From NCBI GenBank assembly GCA_964023275.1, contig OZ029916.1, forward strand, positions 12,392,607 through 12,456,606: a DNA stretch of 64,000 bases, read 5' to 3'. Positions 20,973-32,149 of the stretch are shown in pieces (the stretch's first letter is position 1; the number at the start of each line of letters is the position of its first letter). The DNA comes from Norana najaformis. Taxonomy: Eukaryota > Annelida > Clitellata > Crassiclitellata > Hormogastridae. Position numbers and translations under genes: made by a program. Under the pieces are notes generated by a model. It did no database searches and was not told the DNA's origin. It saw only the letters and a program-made list of their open reading frames with translations.

Positions 20973-22095
20973 TACAAAGATTTTTAACACGCGCAAGGTC
21001 AAACATGATGCGAATCTAAGGCGCGGTTAGTTGGATATCCAGATGTTTGGAAGCCAATGAGAAATAATGAGTTTTAAGGCGTTTCTTGAAGGAAGAGAGT
21101 TTGAGCTACGAAGAAACCTTGGAAGTCCGTTTCATTTTTTCAGATCTGCAGCGTGAAATGCACAAGATCACAGGACAGTTCTGTATCGTTGGCTCAGCTA
21201 GGAGGCCTGTACCCGAAGATCGTGAGCTGCGGGGAGGGATGTATGGAGACACTAATGATTGAAGATAGGCAGGAGCGCTCGTGATAAGGATTTCATAGGT
21301 CAGACAGGCTAGTTTAAATCTTATCCGGAATTCCACATGCTTAATATGTTTGAGGAATTTGTGAAAGGAGATGCGCGGAGTACCATACGAGCCAGGAAAT
21401 TTTGGATGCTGAGATACCTGCAAAGATCTGAGATACTGATGTCACATAATGCCCCAATATGATAGAAACACGATTTGTAGAGGTTTGTAATGTGGGGTCG
21501 AAATAAAGGTTGCTGTCCAGAATTACCCAAGTGTTTCGACAGTGTTTGAAAGTGCCAGCTAGGTCAATGCTGGAACGAGAAGGGAGAGAGCGCAGGCGTT
21601 CCGTGAACCAAATATGATTGCTCGGATTTATATGGTTTTATGGCTAAAAGTCATTGGAACAAAACCATGTATGCATAGAACAGATGCGCTCTTCGAGAGT
21701 TACCTTGCCTGACCGAGTAGTAGGTGACAGAGCAATGTAAAGCTGAGTATCATCAGCATACTGCTATAACTGGACTCCAAAATGGTTGGCTATGCGGCTG
21801 ACTGGTGAAGTGAAGATTGTAAATAATAAGGAGCCAAGGACAGATCCTTGTGATAAACCAGCAGTGCAGAAAGATGGACCAGACCGAACAGAATCAATAC
21901 TCACTGATTGCAGAGGTAATGAAGATAATGCAGTCCCAGACACACCAAAGCTTTCGCTAATTCTAAAAAGAAGCAGTTGGTGGTCAACAGTGTCAAAAGC
22001 AACACTTTAAGACGAAAGGCAGCTTTTCCAGTATGGATAGTTGAGAAGATGTTGTCACACGTGAAGACAAGAGCGATCATCACAGTTTGATGCCT
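20973..22095 (-). mobile_element. L2-D LINE RT fragment, reverse strand
   Basis: The minus strand shows SVAFDTVDHQLLL, QGSVLGSLLFTI, QYADDTQLYIALSP (active site near 21765), then the C-terminal block RIRFKLACLTYEIL and RSSRSSGTGLLAEP. Several stops break it. The 3' end is GCGTGTTAAAAATCTTTGTA and runs into TAG repeats. Confidence 0.8.
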
Positions 22096-23747
22096 AAGCG
22101 TTTGAGAGTAGTAGACTGAGCATTCGTTCCCGCAACGCTAAAACCACGATTCTGGTAACACTGCTCATATATTTATTGGATATGAATCAGGGTCCTGTTT
22201 TCGTTTCACTGTAAGCCAGTGACCCGGTCTGGCCTGGCCTTTGCTACGCAGCTAGCTACGAATCTTGTTTCGTCCTATAAGTGTGCACAACAGAGACCTA
22301 ATGCGCCCACGTGCTACTCATAGGCCATTTAGAGCTGCATGCCATTTTAGTGTAATCATCGGATATACATGCATTAGGCTTGAAAAGAAGGCCCAAATGC
22401 TTATGCATAAACCCGTACAGTATAGTTCGTGCAAGCCATATCCTCTCTTTTTCTTTCGTTATGTCTGTCTGTCTCGTTCTCTCTCTTTCTGTCTGTCTGC
22501 TTTCTTCTGTCAATTAGGCCTATGTGAAAGCGTTCGCTTGTTACTTGGATTTACCGCTCGATGATTAGCAGGCCCTCATAAGTGGATCAAAGGACTGTGC
22601 TGAAAGTGAGCGGAAGTTTCCAAACTATCTATTTCGAGAGGTGTGTTGATTATTTGGCATAGGCAATGTATGTGATATAGTAGGCTGCTTTCTATAGAAA
22701 AGAACACTATAGAAAAAGTTTTGTCGGATGGCGTGACAAGAGATAGGTGGGTAAATGAGAAAGCATCATCATAATCATCAAACACTGTCGTCTCACAACA
22801 ACCGAAACAGCGTTGAAATTCTGAAATCGCGATTCTTTCAATGGATCAAGATTTAGAAGTAAGTTTTCATTTCATTTTCAATTTTAGCATTTACCATACC
22901 ATTTACGTATAAAAGGCAATAGAAACACGCAGATCGACGGAAATCTAGATCAGAGACTACACAGTATCTTACAAGTGTATGCAGCGGCTATATACATATA
23001 TATTGGAATTTTTAAACGGACTGTTAGGCCTACAATTTTTCTCAGTATATAGATCTATTGAATCATACTAAAGAAAAAATGACAAATTCTGCGTTCCATG
23101 TGTTCGGTTAGTAGGAAATTTAGTGATTTCTTAGAAGTATGTAAGACTCAATGCGCGTTTTTACTAGTTGGATCTTAAAATTCATAAATGCAAAAGAGCT
23201 GTTTACTCGTACTTTTACAGCTTAATCTCAGTATTGTATGTATATATGCATAACTGAAACTCCTTCGCAGATGCGAGAAGACGCTGCATCCGGATATCCA
23301 TCCGTGTCCAGGACTGGTATTCGTCAGTAGCCTGTCGATTGGTCATATAATCTATCTATGATTAACTTCACAGACTGTGCCTCGCCGCTGCGTCTCTAAA
23401 TCCGATATTTGCCGGTCACATACAGATATAAAAGTCTGTGGCTAGACACAGGCCCAACAATTTATGCTGACAGTCAGGCTATGATGATAGTCGACCAACT
23501 CCCGTATAGAAACAAAAATTATCCAAAGCAGATTCACAAAAAACTTCTAAACGCAAACTCGAACACATTAGAAATCCGAACATAATAGCGTTATCGACCA
23601 AATTGCGCACAAATTATGCAAGAGGATGAGAAGCATTAACGACAGCTGAGTTGGCCGCCGGATATGCACAAGCACTCCGCGTCTCTATCACAATACATCG
23701 CTTCGTATATTGCTTAATTATTTATTATGTTCTTGTTTTTTTTATAG
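22096..23747. other. No gene recognised
   Basis: Contains a TCTGTCTG/TCTCTC-rich patch at 22465-22505. No coherent protein is seen on either strand. Confidence 0.4.
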
Positions 23748-23881
23748 TTTTATGCGTAATTATGGCGTGGGGGTCAGTTCGAACTGCGCCTAATCATAAA
23801 AGATCGGTGGAGTCAGCATCTGCATTGAGAACATTGGCAGATGACCTCAAGATCAAGACAACCAGCGTCAACACCGGCTAC
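23748..23881 (+). CDS. Candidate first coding exon, gene unknown
   Basis: A polypyrimidine tract and TATAG acceptor end at 23747. ATG at 23762 opens 40 codons (MAWGSVRTAPNHKRSVESAS...) that run exactly to a strong donor, TAC|GTAAGC, at 23882. The exon ends in phase 0. Composition is normal for protein, with no stop or repeat. I do not recognise the protein. It may start a gene continuing at 24281 or 24912. Confidence 0.4.
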
Positions 23882-24280
23882 GTAAGCGATCCACTATCAG
23901 TTTGTATCTAGCTATATTGTCTAACAGACTACTGAAATAAATTGATCTAAACTATCTTACAATTTTCCTCTGCAATTTGAAATCCTTTTTCGTTACTATT
24001 CATTTAACCAGTCTTTAAAATTAGTGTTGCGTTTTTATACTGTTCTTAATATTTAAACGTATTTGAGCTATATTCTTCTCTTACCTACATGACTGATTCA
24101 TGAATGAACTATTACAGAAACCCTCTTTTTAAGTTAATTGCGAAAACTTTACAATTTAAGATTGTCTGCGTTGAAGCAGTGTTCGTGGGCATTGGTCATT
24201 AAAAACCCGAAAGGTTAATAACCAACTGATTAATCTTCCGAAGTATTGGAAGTCCATGTAGTCGCTTCTAATTATTTCAG

Positions 24281-24378
24281 AATAGACGAATTAAACCAAA
24301 ATTGGCCAGCATGTGTTCTCTATTTAGCGCGACATTGCAAGGTTTACAGGCTAACGATGAAATGTTGCAAACTATGTG
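24281..24378 (+). CDS. Candidate internal exon
   Basis: Acceptor TTATTTCAG|AATAGA and donor TATGTG|GTAAAA bound a frame reading NRRIKPKLASMCSLFSATLQ then GLQANDEMLQTM. It enters in phase 0, matching 23748-23881, but leaves in phase 2, which does not fit the exon at 24912. Either an exon is missing or this is chance. Confidence 0.3.
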
Positions 24379-24589
24379 GTAAAATTTATGACCACCGTGT
24401 TAGTATAAAATTAGTGTTTGTCATATTTTAAATGTTCTCAATGACCACTTGTTTTAGCGTATTTAAAGCAAAATTTAAGAAGTTCGTTAAACATTTTGGT
24501 CAACACTTTAAATAGCCAGGTTTTTGTTGTTTAGTTTGGCCTCGTTTTCCTAAAATATGTCGCCATTAACACTGTTGCAATAGTCACTT

Positions 24590-24755
24590 GCGTCATTTCG
24601 TTCTCAGCTTTGCAACCAACTTATCCACCATAGGCTGTCTCTCTATCTTAGTGGACGGATCTTCTGGATATTGACCTGATTATGGCTTTGTTTTGATGCG
24701 CCATAAGTTGATGCCTTGAGCTTTAGAAGGTAATAAATAATAATAATGTGCAGAT
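24590..24755 (+). mobile_element. L2-like LINE 3' end
   Basis: The stretch TTATCCACCATAGGCTGTCT...GGATATTGACCTG matches the 3' end style of the fragment at 38740-38900 (TTATCCACCATAGACTGCCT) and ends in AATAAT units. Confidence 0.6.
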
Positions 24756-24911
24756 AGTTAAACTATGAAAACCTAAACACGGCATTCGCTTTGAGAGGGT
24801 ATCAGTTAGTAAGTAGCACACCCTGATAGACTGGTGCAAACTTTCTTACAACGATGCAAAAACTTGATATTTATTGCGCAGTGTTCTTCCGTGTATGCAA
24901 ATCTACCTCAG

Positions 24912-25019
24912 CAATCGAATAATTCAACGCTTACCTGTAAACTAAACTACAACACTTACAAATCAGACACGTCGCTTCCTTCTCCTACGAAAATTACAGA
25001 CAACCAGATCGTCAACCTG
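24912..25019 (+). CDS. Candidate internal exon
   Basis: An acceptor (CTACCTCAG, or an earlier TTGCGCAG at 24887) and a strong donor CTG|GTAAGC delimit 36 codons ending KITDNQIVNL, phase 0 at both ends. Phase agrees with 23748-23881 and 27554-27781. Product unrecognised. Confidence 0.35.
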
Positions 25020-25681
25020 GTAAGCAACTGCTTTTAATACATACATATAGGCAGAATCATCAATCGATAGAATTCGCAAGGTGACCTTTATCGGAAACAG
25101 TTAATTCAAATGTAGGGCCTGCAGAGGAAGCCATGCATTGACTTTTTCGTCAGTCTTGTTCGTGCATGTCAAGTGCCCAGCCATACAAATTCAATTTTTC
25201 GTCGGATTCACCATGAGCCTATTGACAAACAAGAAAATATTTCGCAAGGATTACTTAAAAAGCAATATAGAAAGCCTCTGATTCAAACCATATATTTAGG
25301 ACTACTTCTTATGTGTGGTCTATCGATAGCGCTTCCTCTTCATTCTGGGAAAACTCTATGCTACTTATCGGTGATGTGACGCCACGCCTTCCTGTCCTGG
25401 GCTCTGTTCCAATGAGAAAATAGCCCAAAGCCATGACATTCCAGATCCTTTTTCGCTACCATGGGGTTCTTGGTCTACCACGTGGCCTCTCAGTTCATTG
25501 ATGCTCATGGAGCTCTTCGGTGGTCCTTATCATGAGGAGCGCGCAACGTGAACAAAGAAGTGTAATCTGCGTTCTCTGACGACAGTAGAAACAAGTACGC
25601 TTGATGTTCTTGCTCTAATGTCGCTACTGTCGCTCCATTCCCAAATATCACTCACCCCCGTAGCGCCACGTTGTCTCCCCT
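25020..25681. other. Intron-like; possible LINE C-terminal relic
   Basis: On the minus strand around 25370-25480 a fragment reads like HWNRAQDRKAWRHI, reminiscent of the extreme C-terminus of RTE-type RTs. It is too short to assign. Confidence 0.3.
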
Positions 25682-25836
25682 TCTGACTATTGGATCTTGA
25701 CCTGGAACCGAACACTTTTGCCTATCGATTTTGTTTTGACTGAGCGCCTGTGAATAAGCTGGTCCCCGTGACGCGGCTTTCGTTGGACCGCTGTAGAAAT
25801 CTCGGGATTACGATTACGATGGTCAATGTACGAAAT
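25682..25836 (+). mobile_element. L2-A 3' end, strongly 5'-truncated
   Basis: Starts TGGATCTTGACCTGGAACCG, passes through CTATCGATTTTGTTTTGACT and AATAAGCTGGTCCCCGTGAC, and ends GGGATTACGATTACG. Only about 150 bases of 3' UTR are present, with the diagnostic GATTAC tail. Confidence 0.9.
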
Positions 25837-26299
25837 CTTTAGAATTCTACTGAGGCACGAAACTATCGATTTTCTTGTCCAGACCATAGTAGTCGTCCAT
25901 GTTTCGCAGCAAAATGTAGAGTTTGTATGACTTGAGCTTGGTGTTAAGCTTAATACTAGAGAGCCAGATGTTCTTGTCGAGGGAGACCATAGTAGACCTG
26001 GCCATTTCGATTCTTTCGATTCGGTAGCGCGCCTGGTCTTTAATCTAACAGTTGCGAATTCAAGACTGCTGAGTGAACTCCGTATAACGACCCTTAAGCA
26101 AGCTGTTTTGACACACATACCTCTGTCACCAGACAGTAGAATTTAGTACTGGCACAAGCGTCAAAGTAAACGGCAAATCCTGCGATGCGCTGGCCTCGTG
26201 TCCAGAAGCTATGAGTTCATCCATTGCCGGTCAAGGTACGAAGAGCAGGAAATGGGAACCTCCTAAGTTCCATTATGGCACAAGAGGACTTTACTTTTT

Positions 26300-26630
26300 A
26301 CATTTTTCTTCTTTTTTAAGTACGTGGGCTCATCGCCCGTTGATTTCGATTGCATGCTTCACTGTGGATATCCATTGTCCCTGTCCTGTGCTAACAGACT
26401 CAGCCTATGCACATCCGTCCTACACCAGTCCCTGACATTATCCAGGCATTCTCTGTTCGATCTACCTCTGATCCTTCCCCCGATTCAAACACCACTTGTT
26501 TTGACCATCCTGGTGTTATCCATTCTGAAAATGTGTTCAAACAGATTTAGTTTCCTTTCCATTACTTGCTGCAGGATACTTTGTGTAGACTTTTTCTTAA
26601 TCTTTGTCGTCAGCAAACCCTTAGGTTGTT
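26300..26630 (-). pseudogene. RTE-like LINE ORF2 C-terminus, reverse strand
   Basis: The minus strand reads ERKLNLFEHIFRMDNTRMVK, then GGRIRGRSNRECLDNVRDWC, then VHRLSLLAQDRDNG. This is the conserved 'LFGHI.RM....GRP.REW.DD..DWC....LA.DR' tail of RTE-class endonuclease-RTs. One TGA interrupts it near 26480. The active site is absent. Confidence 0.75.
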
Positions 26631-26639
26631 GATTTTGAT

Positions 26640-27553
26640 TTTTTTCACATTACTGCTTCTTATGTGAGCTAATGAAGCATTAGCATAACGTCAAAGAGAT
26701 CGGACAGGAGTTCTTAACAGAAAGGTCGACTCTGCATCAGCAGCAGCGGTGGAGATGATCGGACAAGTTGATGTGCCATTACAGATCGAAGCTGGCCTTC
26801 TAGGTGAAGTTCGAGTTGCTTCCCCAGTCAACTGGCCACTGTAGGGTGGTTAGTGTCCACTGGGACAAATAGCTCCTGAATAAAACGCCACCGAAGAAAC
26901 CTATTATAAGTCATAAATAAAACGGCTAATAAATAAAAACCCCTTAACTTTTCTTTGTTTGGGGAAGATTCAGAGTAGTCGTCAATGACTTCTTAATATC
27001 ATATAGTTTCATAGTCGTTCAGTATAGTTAAACCCGATTGCCTTCTCAAAGTAATGCTGTACAAATGTCTGACTGCATTGCATTACATTAGGTTATTATT
27101 TTGTTTCACTCGCAGTCACTGATGCTTGCCTCAGTCGTGTAGAATAGGGTGCATTTCGGCTAGATCGGCTACAGAGGAAAAAGTAACAAATGCTCTTGAT
27201 TCTACGCCTGTATGGAATTCCTCTCAAACGCGGCACGGAGGTTGTTGGTTCTATTCGGCCTAGGGGCAAAACAGGACCACAGCAATCGAAGCGACTCGCA
27301 TAACACATTTTTACATTGATATTCAAACACATCATTTGCATAACCAAATCTTATTTTGTTCTGGTAAAATTGTTTTGTTCATTAATTTTAATCTCTTTGT
27401 GAGGTTCTTTATAGGTGCTAGATAGCAAGATAATACCTATCTATGTGTATATATGTATACCTCGTTTATAAATGAGGACTATTTCTAAAGTTAGAATTTA
27501 AAGGCAATAAAAGCAAAGATCAATATGCTCGTATCTTATTCTTATGTGACCAG
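26640..27553. other. No gene recognised
   Basis: AT-rich presumed intronic or intergenic sequence ending in the acceptor of the next candidate exon. Confidence 0.35.
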
Positions 27554-27781
27554 ACGACTCTTCTCCATTTGCTGAATGACACGATGCAAATGAATCACAC
27601 TCTGACGTCCACTCAGTCGGTTGTACAGCAGTCGCTCGTCTTACGCGGATGTCTTCCGGGGGAACGCGATTACTGTCTTCTAATCTGCAGCCCCGAAAAG
27701 AAACCGGAGCAAGTCCTCGTCTGCGAGCTCACAGATGTATTGCGAAAGGCAGCCAATCTTATCCTTAAACTACAACAAGAG
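27554..27781 (+). CDS. Candidate internal exon, the most protein-like of the host-gene exons
   Basis: After acceptor TGTGACCAG, 76 codons run in phase 0 to CAAGAG|GTCAGC. The peptide begins TTLLHLLNDTMQMN and contains VLRGCLPGERDYCLLICSPE, VLVCELTDVL and RKAANLILKLQQE, an amphipathic-helix end. Amino-acid usage is convincing and GC is higher than the flanks, but no family is recognised. It joins in phase to the terminal candidate exon at 28956. Confidence 0.5.
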
Positions 27782-28955
27782 GTCAGCAGTTGAACATACC
27801 TATTATTTATCTACGTATTGTCATAAACGCAGTATATTAGAAATCGCACCTAAGCCGCAGTGAAATTTATGTGCAAAAGTTTAATAACCTAACATTGGTA
27901 ATATGTGGAAATTGAGGACATATTACGTCATCATGCTAACTTTATGAGAGCGTATATCTTACACTAACCCAGGTTCTTGAAAGGCATTATATAAATATCC
28001 AAGCGCATACAAATAGGCCCTACATGCATAAATACACAGTAATTTGTGTATACCAAGAAAGCGTCTTTGAGTCTTTTCACAAATCGTAAGGCTGTCTTCT
28101 AAAATCAGCCGAGAGGTTGCCAAAACCCGCGGCGCTTTCGAAAATTATAGCAAAACATTCCACGATGTCATGAGTAGGACCTGTACACAATTATCGCGAC
28201 AAATTAGCCTTTGCGCACACATTCCTCTGTCTGAACATTAGTAATTCATTCGCTGTTAGAGGCAATAATCATCATGGGTAAAATTTTAACCAAATACCGC
28301 ATATGACTGACAAATATTGTTGATATTTAATGATATGATGACTATTGATATTAATTACAGTGATTACTTAAATTACTTTTTACTAGTCTGACTAGTAGTT
28401 AGTAACTAGTTTTGGAGAATATAGATTTTAAAACTACTTTTGTAGCTATTTTTGCTTATGCAAATGCAGATGGGGACTAAGTTGCTGGAAAAAGTGTAAT
28501 TCGCTATTGCCAATTGCTGTTGGTCAGATTTACCCTTCCCCTTGGCGATCCCAGTCGTTTGTATGTTACCATATAACTGTCAAATTTTCAATTTAATTTT
28601 CGGCAGATACAACAGCCTAGGCCCCTCCTTCTGAATCCACCCCTGTATTTAACCAACTTTTTAGGGAACAACGTTACAGTATATGCTGCGGTATTTTTAC
28701 AAGTCCTTCAGAACCAACTGCAATTCTAGGTGAAATTGCAAAGGTTACATAATTACTTATAGGCCTTTATAGTTACTGATAAGAAGCTTAGTTTCGAAAA
28801 AAAATAGCGTACGAATACAAGACTTACGTGGTATGGGTAAGATTGATTTACTCGTAGTGTTATCTCATCAGATGGGAACTCATTAATATTCGGCCGATGT
28901 CTTTTTGACTCATAAAATCATGAGGTATATAATGGCGAGGACGAATTTCTTTCAG

Positions 28956-29114
28956 ACGAACTGCTTGAACTGTATCCAGAGCAAGTACGTTGACATAGAC
29001 ATTACACCAGCGAACGATCCGAAGACGATTCAGCTTTACAGTGTCCTAGTTATGGAATATGCACAACAACAGACTGAGGCCGCGTCCAAGGCTACATATC
29101 TGTACCAGGGATAA
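28956..29114 (+). CDS. Candidate terminal exon
   Basis: Strong acceptor TTTCTTTCAG; 52 codons in phase 0 (TNCLNCIQSKYVDIDITPAN...) ending MEYAQQQTEAASKATYLYQG then TAA. Phase matches 27554-27781. No polyadenylation hexamer is obvious close by. Product unrecognised. Confidence 0.4.
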   Translation, partial: TNCLNCIQSKYVDIDITPANDPKTIQLYSVLVMEYAQQQTEAASKATYLYQG

Positions 29115-30689
29115 TATACCCGTGTTCATTCCCACCATGCAATCGCCGCATATTATCCTCTGCAAGCACCTCATAACAACTAACTTCAATTCTCTTCGTG
29201 TTCTGCCAATATCGTTAACTAAATATCTGCAAGTGTTGATCGGAGCAAATACTGTACTGCGCTGATCAGCTCTTAAGTTCGATTTGCCATTGATTGCTGT
29301 ACCTGTCTGTCTGACTGTCTGACTGCCTGCGTCTTTGCATGGATGATTTGTCCACCATTGTGTTTCAACATCTATTTTGAACAATATACGGACTTCGTTT
29401 TTAATGTCTTCTAAAGATGACTAATTTTTCTCAATTTTTTTCATCTCGTTAGTTAGGAATATCTGTGAAGCGGTCTTGTGATTTCATTTGCTTTAAGGAA
29501 TTTATATTGCCTCACTCAGACTTGTGATCTATATTTTTATAACTTATTTGTTGTATTGTTTAAATATGGTTGCGTGCGTTTAGAATAACTGCATATTTAA
29601 CTTGTTTCTTTTAAACTGTTTAAACATTTTGCGCATCTAAGGAATTGATTTTCTCTAAAACATGCATTTTGTTTTTAAACTGTTGTTTCTTTTCCGTTTA
29701 GTTCAGTTATTTAGTCTTGTTTTAGTTGTGTGTTAAAATCACGCTATTATTACCACAGTAGAAAGAATTTGTCCAGTGCATTTGTTTGAATTCGCCTTAA
29801 TTCTGATATGATATTCTGGTAGTTATGTATGTAAATGTATGTATGCATGTTCTACTTAAACTTTGGTGGCTTTCATTAGATTTTGTTATGGGCCTACTAA
29901 ATGTTCTAGTCTGCGCAAAATTGCTATCAAGTCAGCTTACCACGGACATACACCTTGTTGAGTTTCATGTATTCGCTTGCTATTAGTGAATCTTTTATAC
30001 TACACAATGATTTATATAGCGCTAATTTTCGAAAAACACCATGAACGAAGCTGAGCCCCACTCTGTGCAGGCTGTTGTCACTTTAGATAAGGTACAGGAC
30101 AGCCAGCCAACCAGTTACTCAAAAGCAAGTATTATTTTGTGTATGCATAACATTCTTATTTAGTTTTTAATTATCAAACTGTTTTTGCTGTGATCTAACA
30201 CTTTGAACCAAATCCACTGTTTGTATAGCATTTAAAACCATCTCAGGAACAATGACTATTTGCTAGAAAGCCTGTGTGCCTATTCAGTTGTAGGCCTTAC
30301 TCTTATACGTTTGATGTACTGCAGATTATCAAAGTGTTGCTCATGATTTTGACTGTTGTGAATTAATCGCATATACTTTTGCTAATAAATGTTATTGATA
30401 TTATCGTAGTTCTTGAATGCAGTTCGCTTTTGAAGAACAAATGGCTTAACAGGTTTAGTTTGATATTGCATTTAGACTTAGACACAGACTTAGTAGACAT
30501 TTAAACAAAATTTTTTGGTAGATCTTTGCCAATATTTCCTTATTATATATGTATTTAGCCAGTTTATCGTTAACAGTTCATGACTGTTTTCATTCGTACT
30601 TAATTTTGTTATTATTGTAACACCCAATAATTTATTCGAAAAAAAATTGTAGGCTAATATATTTATGCCATATAAAAACATTAAATTTT
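29115..30689. other. No gene recognised
   Basis: Long AT-rich stretch. A CTGTCTGTCTGACTGTCTGA run lies near 29305. Confidence 0.4.
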
Positions 30690-30987
30690 GAGGAGGAACA
30701 CTCTCTGCGCTGGTTGTCACGTTTTGTGCAATCTCGTGCAATAATTCTTGTAGGTTCGAACTTGCCCTTCTGCGTGTCCCTTCTGGTCTGTTTCGGAATT
30801 TGTGTAGTTTTGGTACGACTGTAGATTTTGCTACCAACTCCGATTCGTATGATATTATACCTGATGATAGTTCTCGACATGAGTATTCCAACGCGCCTAT
30901 TCCCGTCTTCTGCAAACAATCCGGCGATTTTCTACGATTTTGTTTAAAGTATACGATTTCATGTATTTCATGCACACACATCGACAT
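30690..30987 (-). CDS. Candidate first exon of a divergent minus-strand gene
   Basis: ATG at 30987 lies inside the left arm of the inverted repeat. The frame MSMCVHEIHEIVYFKQNRRK... stays open for 165 codons to 30490. The first hundred (ELSSGIISYESELVAKS, then RASSNLQELLHEIAQNV) look protein-like and the rest looks like AT-rich read-through. No clear donor was found, so the 3' limit is a guess. Function unknown. Confidence 0.3.
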
Positions 30988-31080
30988 CCGCCATTTGTAA
31001 TCCCGGAGTGTATATCACTAGCCGGAGGTCACATGCAGCGATGCATAGCATTTACAAATGGCGGATGTCGATGTGTGTGC
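30972..31080. repeat. 29-bp perfect inverted repeat, 51-bp spacer
   Basis: Left arm 30972-31000 is the exact reverse complement of right arm 31052-31080. Each arm contains CAAATGGCGGATGTCGATG reading outward, so ATG GCG GAT GTC GAT occurs on both strands. CAAATGGCGG resembles a YY1 element, often found at start sites. A divergent promoter is possible; a small hairpin or MITE remnant is the alternative. Confidence 0.85.
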
Positions 31081-31453
31081 CAGGACTAGATAATCTGTGA
31101 CTGGCAGCCTCTGACAAACGGGATAAATTAGGTTGACTTTAGGCGACAGAGTAAAAAAATTGGAAACTAAACTACGCTAGCTAATTTTTACGTACGGATT
31201 TTTACAATATTAACAAAGTTTTTTGATCACGAATGCGCAAAAGGTGTTTTGTTGAGACAACATGAATATATTGATGTTCCATGTGCTAATATACTACGCT
31301 TGAACACGAATGTAAAGCTCAGAAAAGTACTTAAGTGGACGATTTTTCAAAGTCTATTGCGTTTCGAACCGTTGACGCCCAATTTGTAGCGTAACATTAC
31401 CTCCAGAAAAGAATGCCAGTTTGAAGAACTCCGAGAGTGTATAGGGAGTTTCA
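31081..31453. other. No feature recognised
   Basis: No repeat or convincing frame. Confidence 0.35.
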
Positions 31454-31664
31454 GAGACGAGGTTGGCGGAATGGCGCAAGGCGGGAACGCTTCGAGAGCT
31501 CAATTGGAGCCCTGAGCGATAAGACCCGGGAGTTACTCGAAGGCATAGTAAGCCAAGTTCGGCGAGTCGATTTCAATGCCAATGATGATACCGGCGCATT
31601 CTTGAGAATCAATCCGCTTCCTCCGGGCAAAGCCACGTTCAGCTTTCAGTATAACCCTATGTAG
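31454..31664 (+). CDS. Candidate terminal exon with polyadenylation site
   Basis: An acceptor-like GAGTTTCAG precedes a frame reading SSIGALSDKTRELLEGIVSQ, VRRVDFNANDDTGAFLRI and NPLPPGKATFSFQYNPM, then TAG at 31662. AATAAA lies at 31872-31877 within a GC-richer 3' stretch. Codon usage is good and the minus reading is poor. No family is recognised; a transposon ORF end cannot be excluded. Confidence 0.35.
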
Positions 31665-32149
31665 GCCACGAATTCTTCCACTGTCTGGTAGTCCCGGTAG
31701 GTAGTTGGCCCAGAATTTTGTTCCCTCTACAGAAGAATGGGAAGCAGAATCCCTCATTTTGGCTGGGGTAGAGCCAGGGCCGACGACAAAAGGGGCAAGG
31801 TTGTTGCTTAGGGGTAACCCGGGAAAAGGGAACCTCTTTATAGTTTGTTAGACCAGAGAGGTGGGATCTTGAATAAAGCAAAGCGAGGGCCAGTTCCCGT
31901 TACACTGCCTCTATATTCAGTTTGCCCTCATGATCTCTCACTTCGAGATCAAAGGCTTGCAACGCGAAACACTATCTTACAAGCTTTGGAGGTCAAACAT
32001 TTCAGCTGATTATGATAAGTGATTATGATATGCGAACTTTTTAATCGAATCGTAAAACATAAAATAGTGTCTTTTAGCTTAGACAACGCCCACATAGCAT
32101 TATAAGCTTCTTTCTCAACTGTTGCCCATTTTCTTGGGTTTCAATCGGT

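Noticed and set aside
26211..26632. Plus-strand ORFs
   Set aside because: Antisense to the RTE-like C-terminal relic, which has recognisable motifs.
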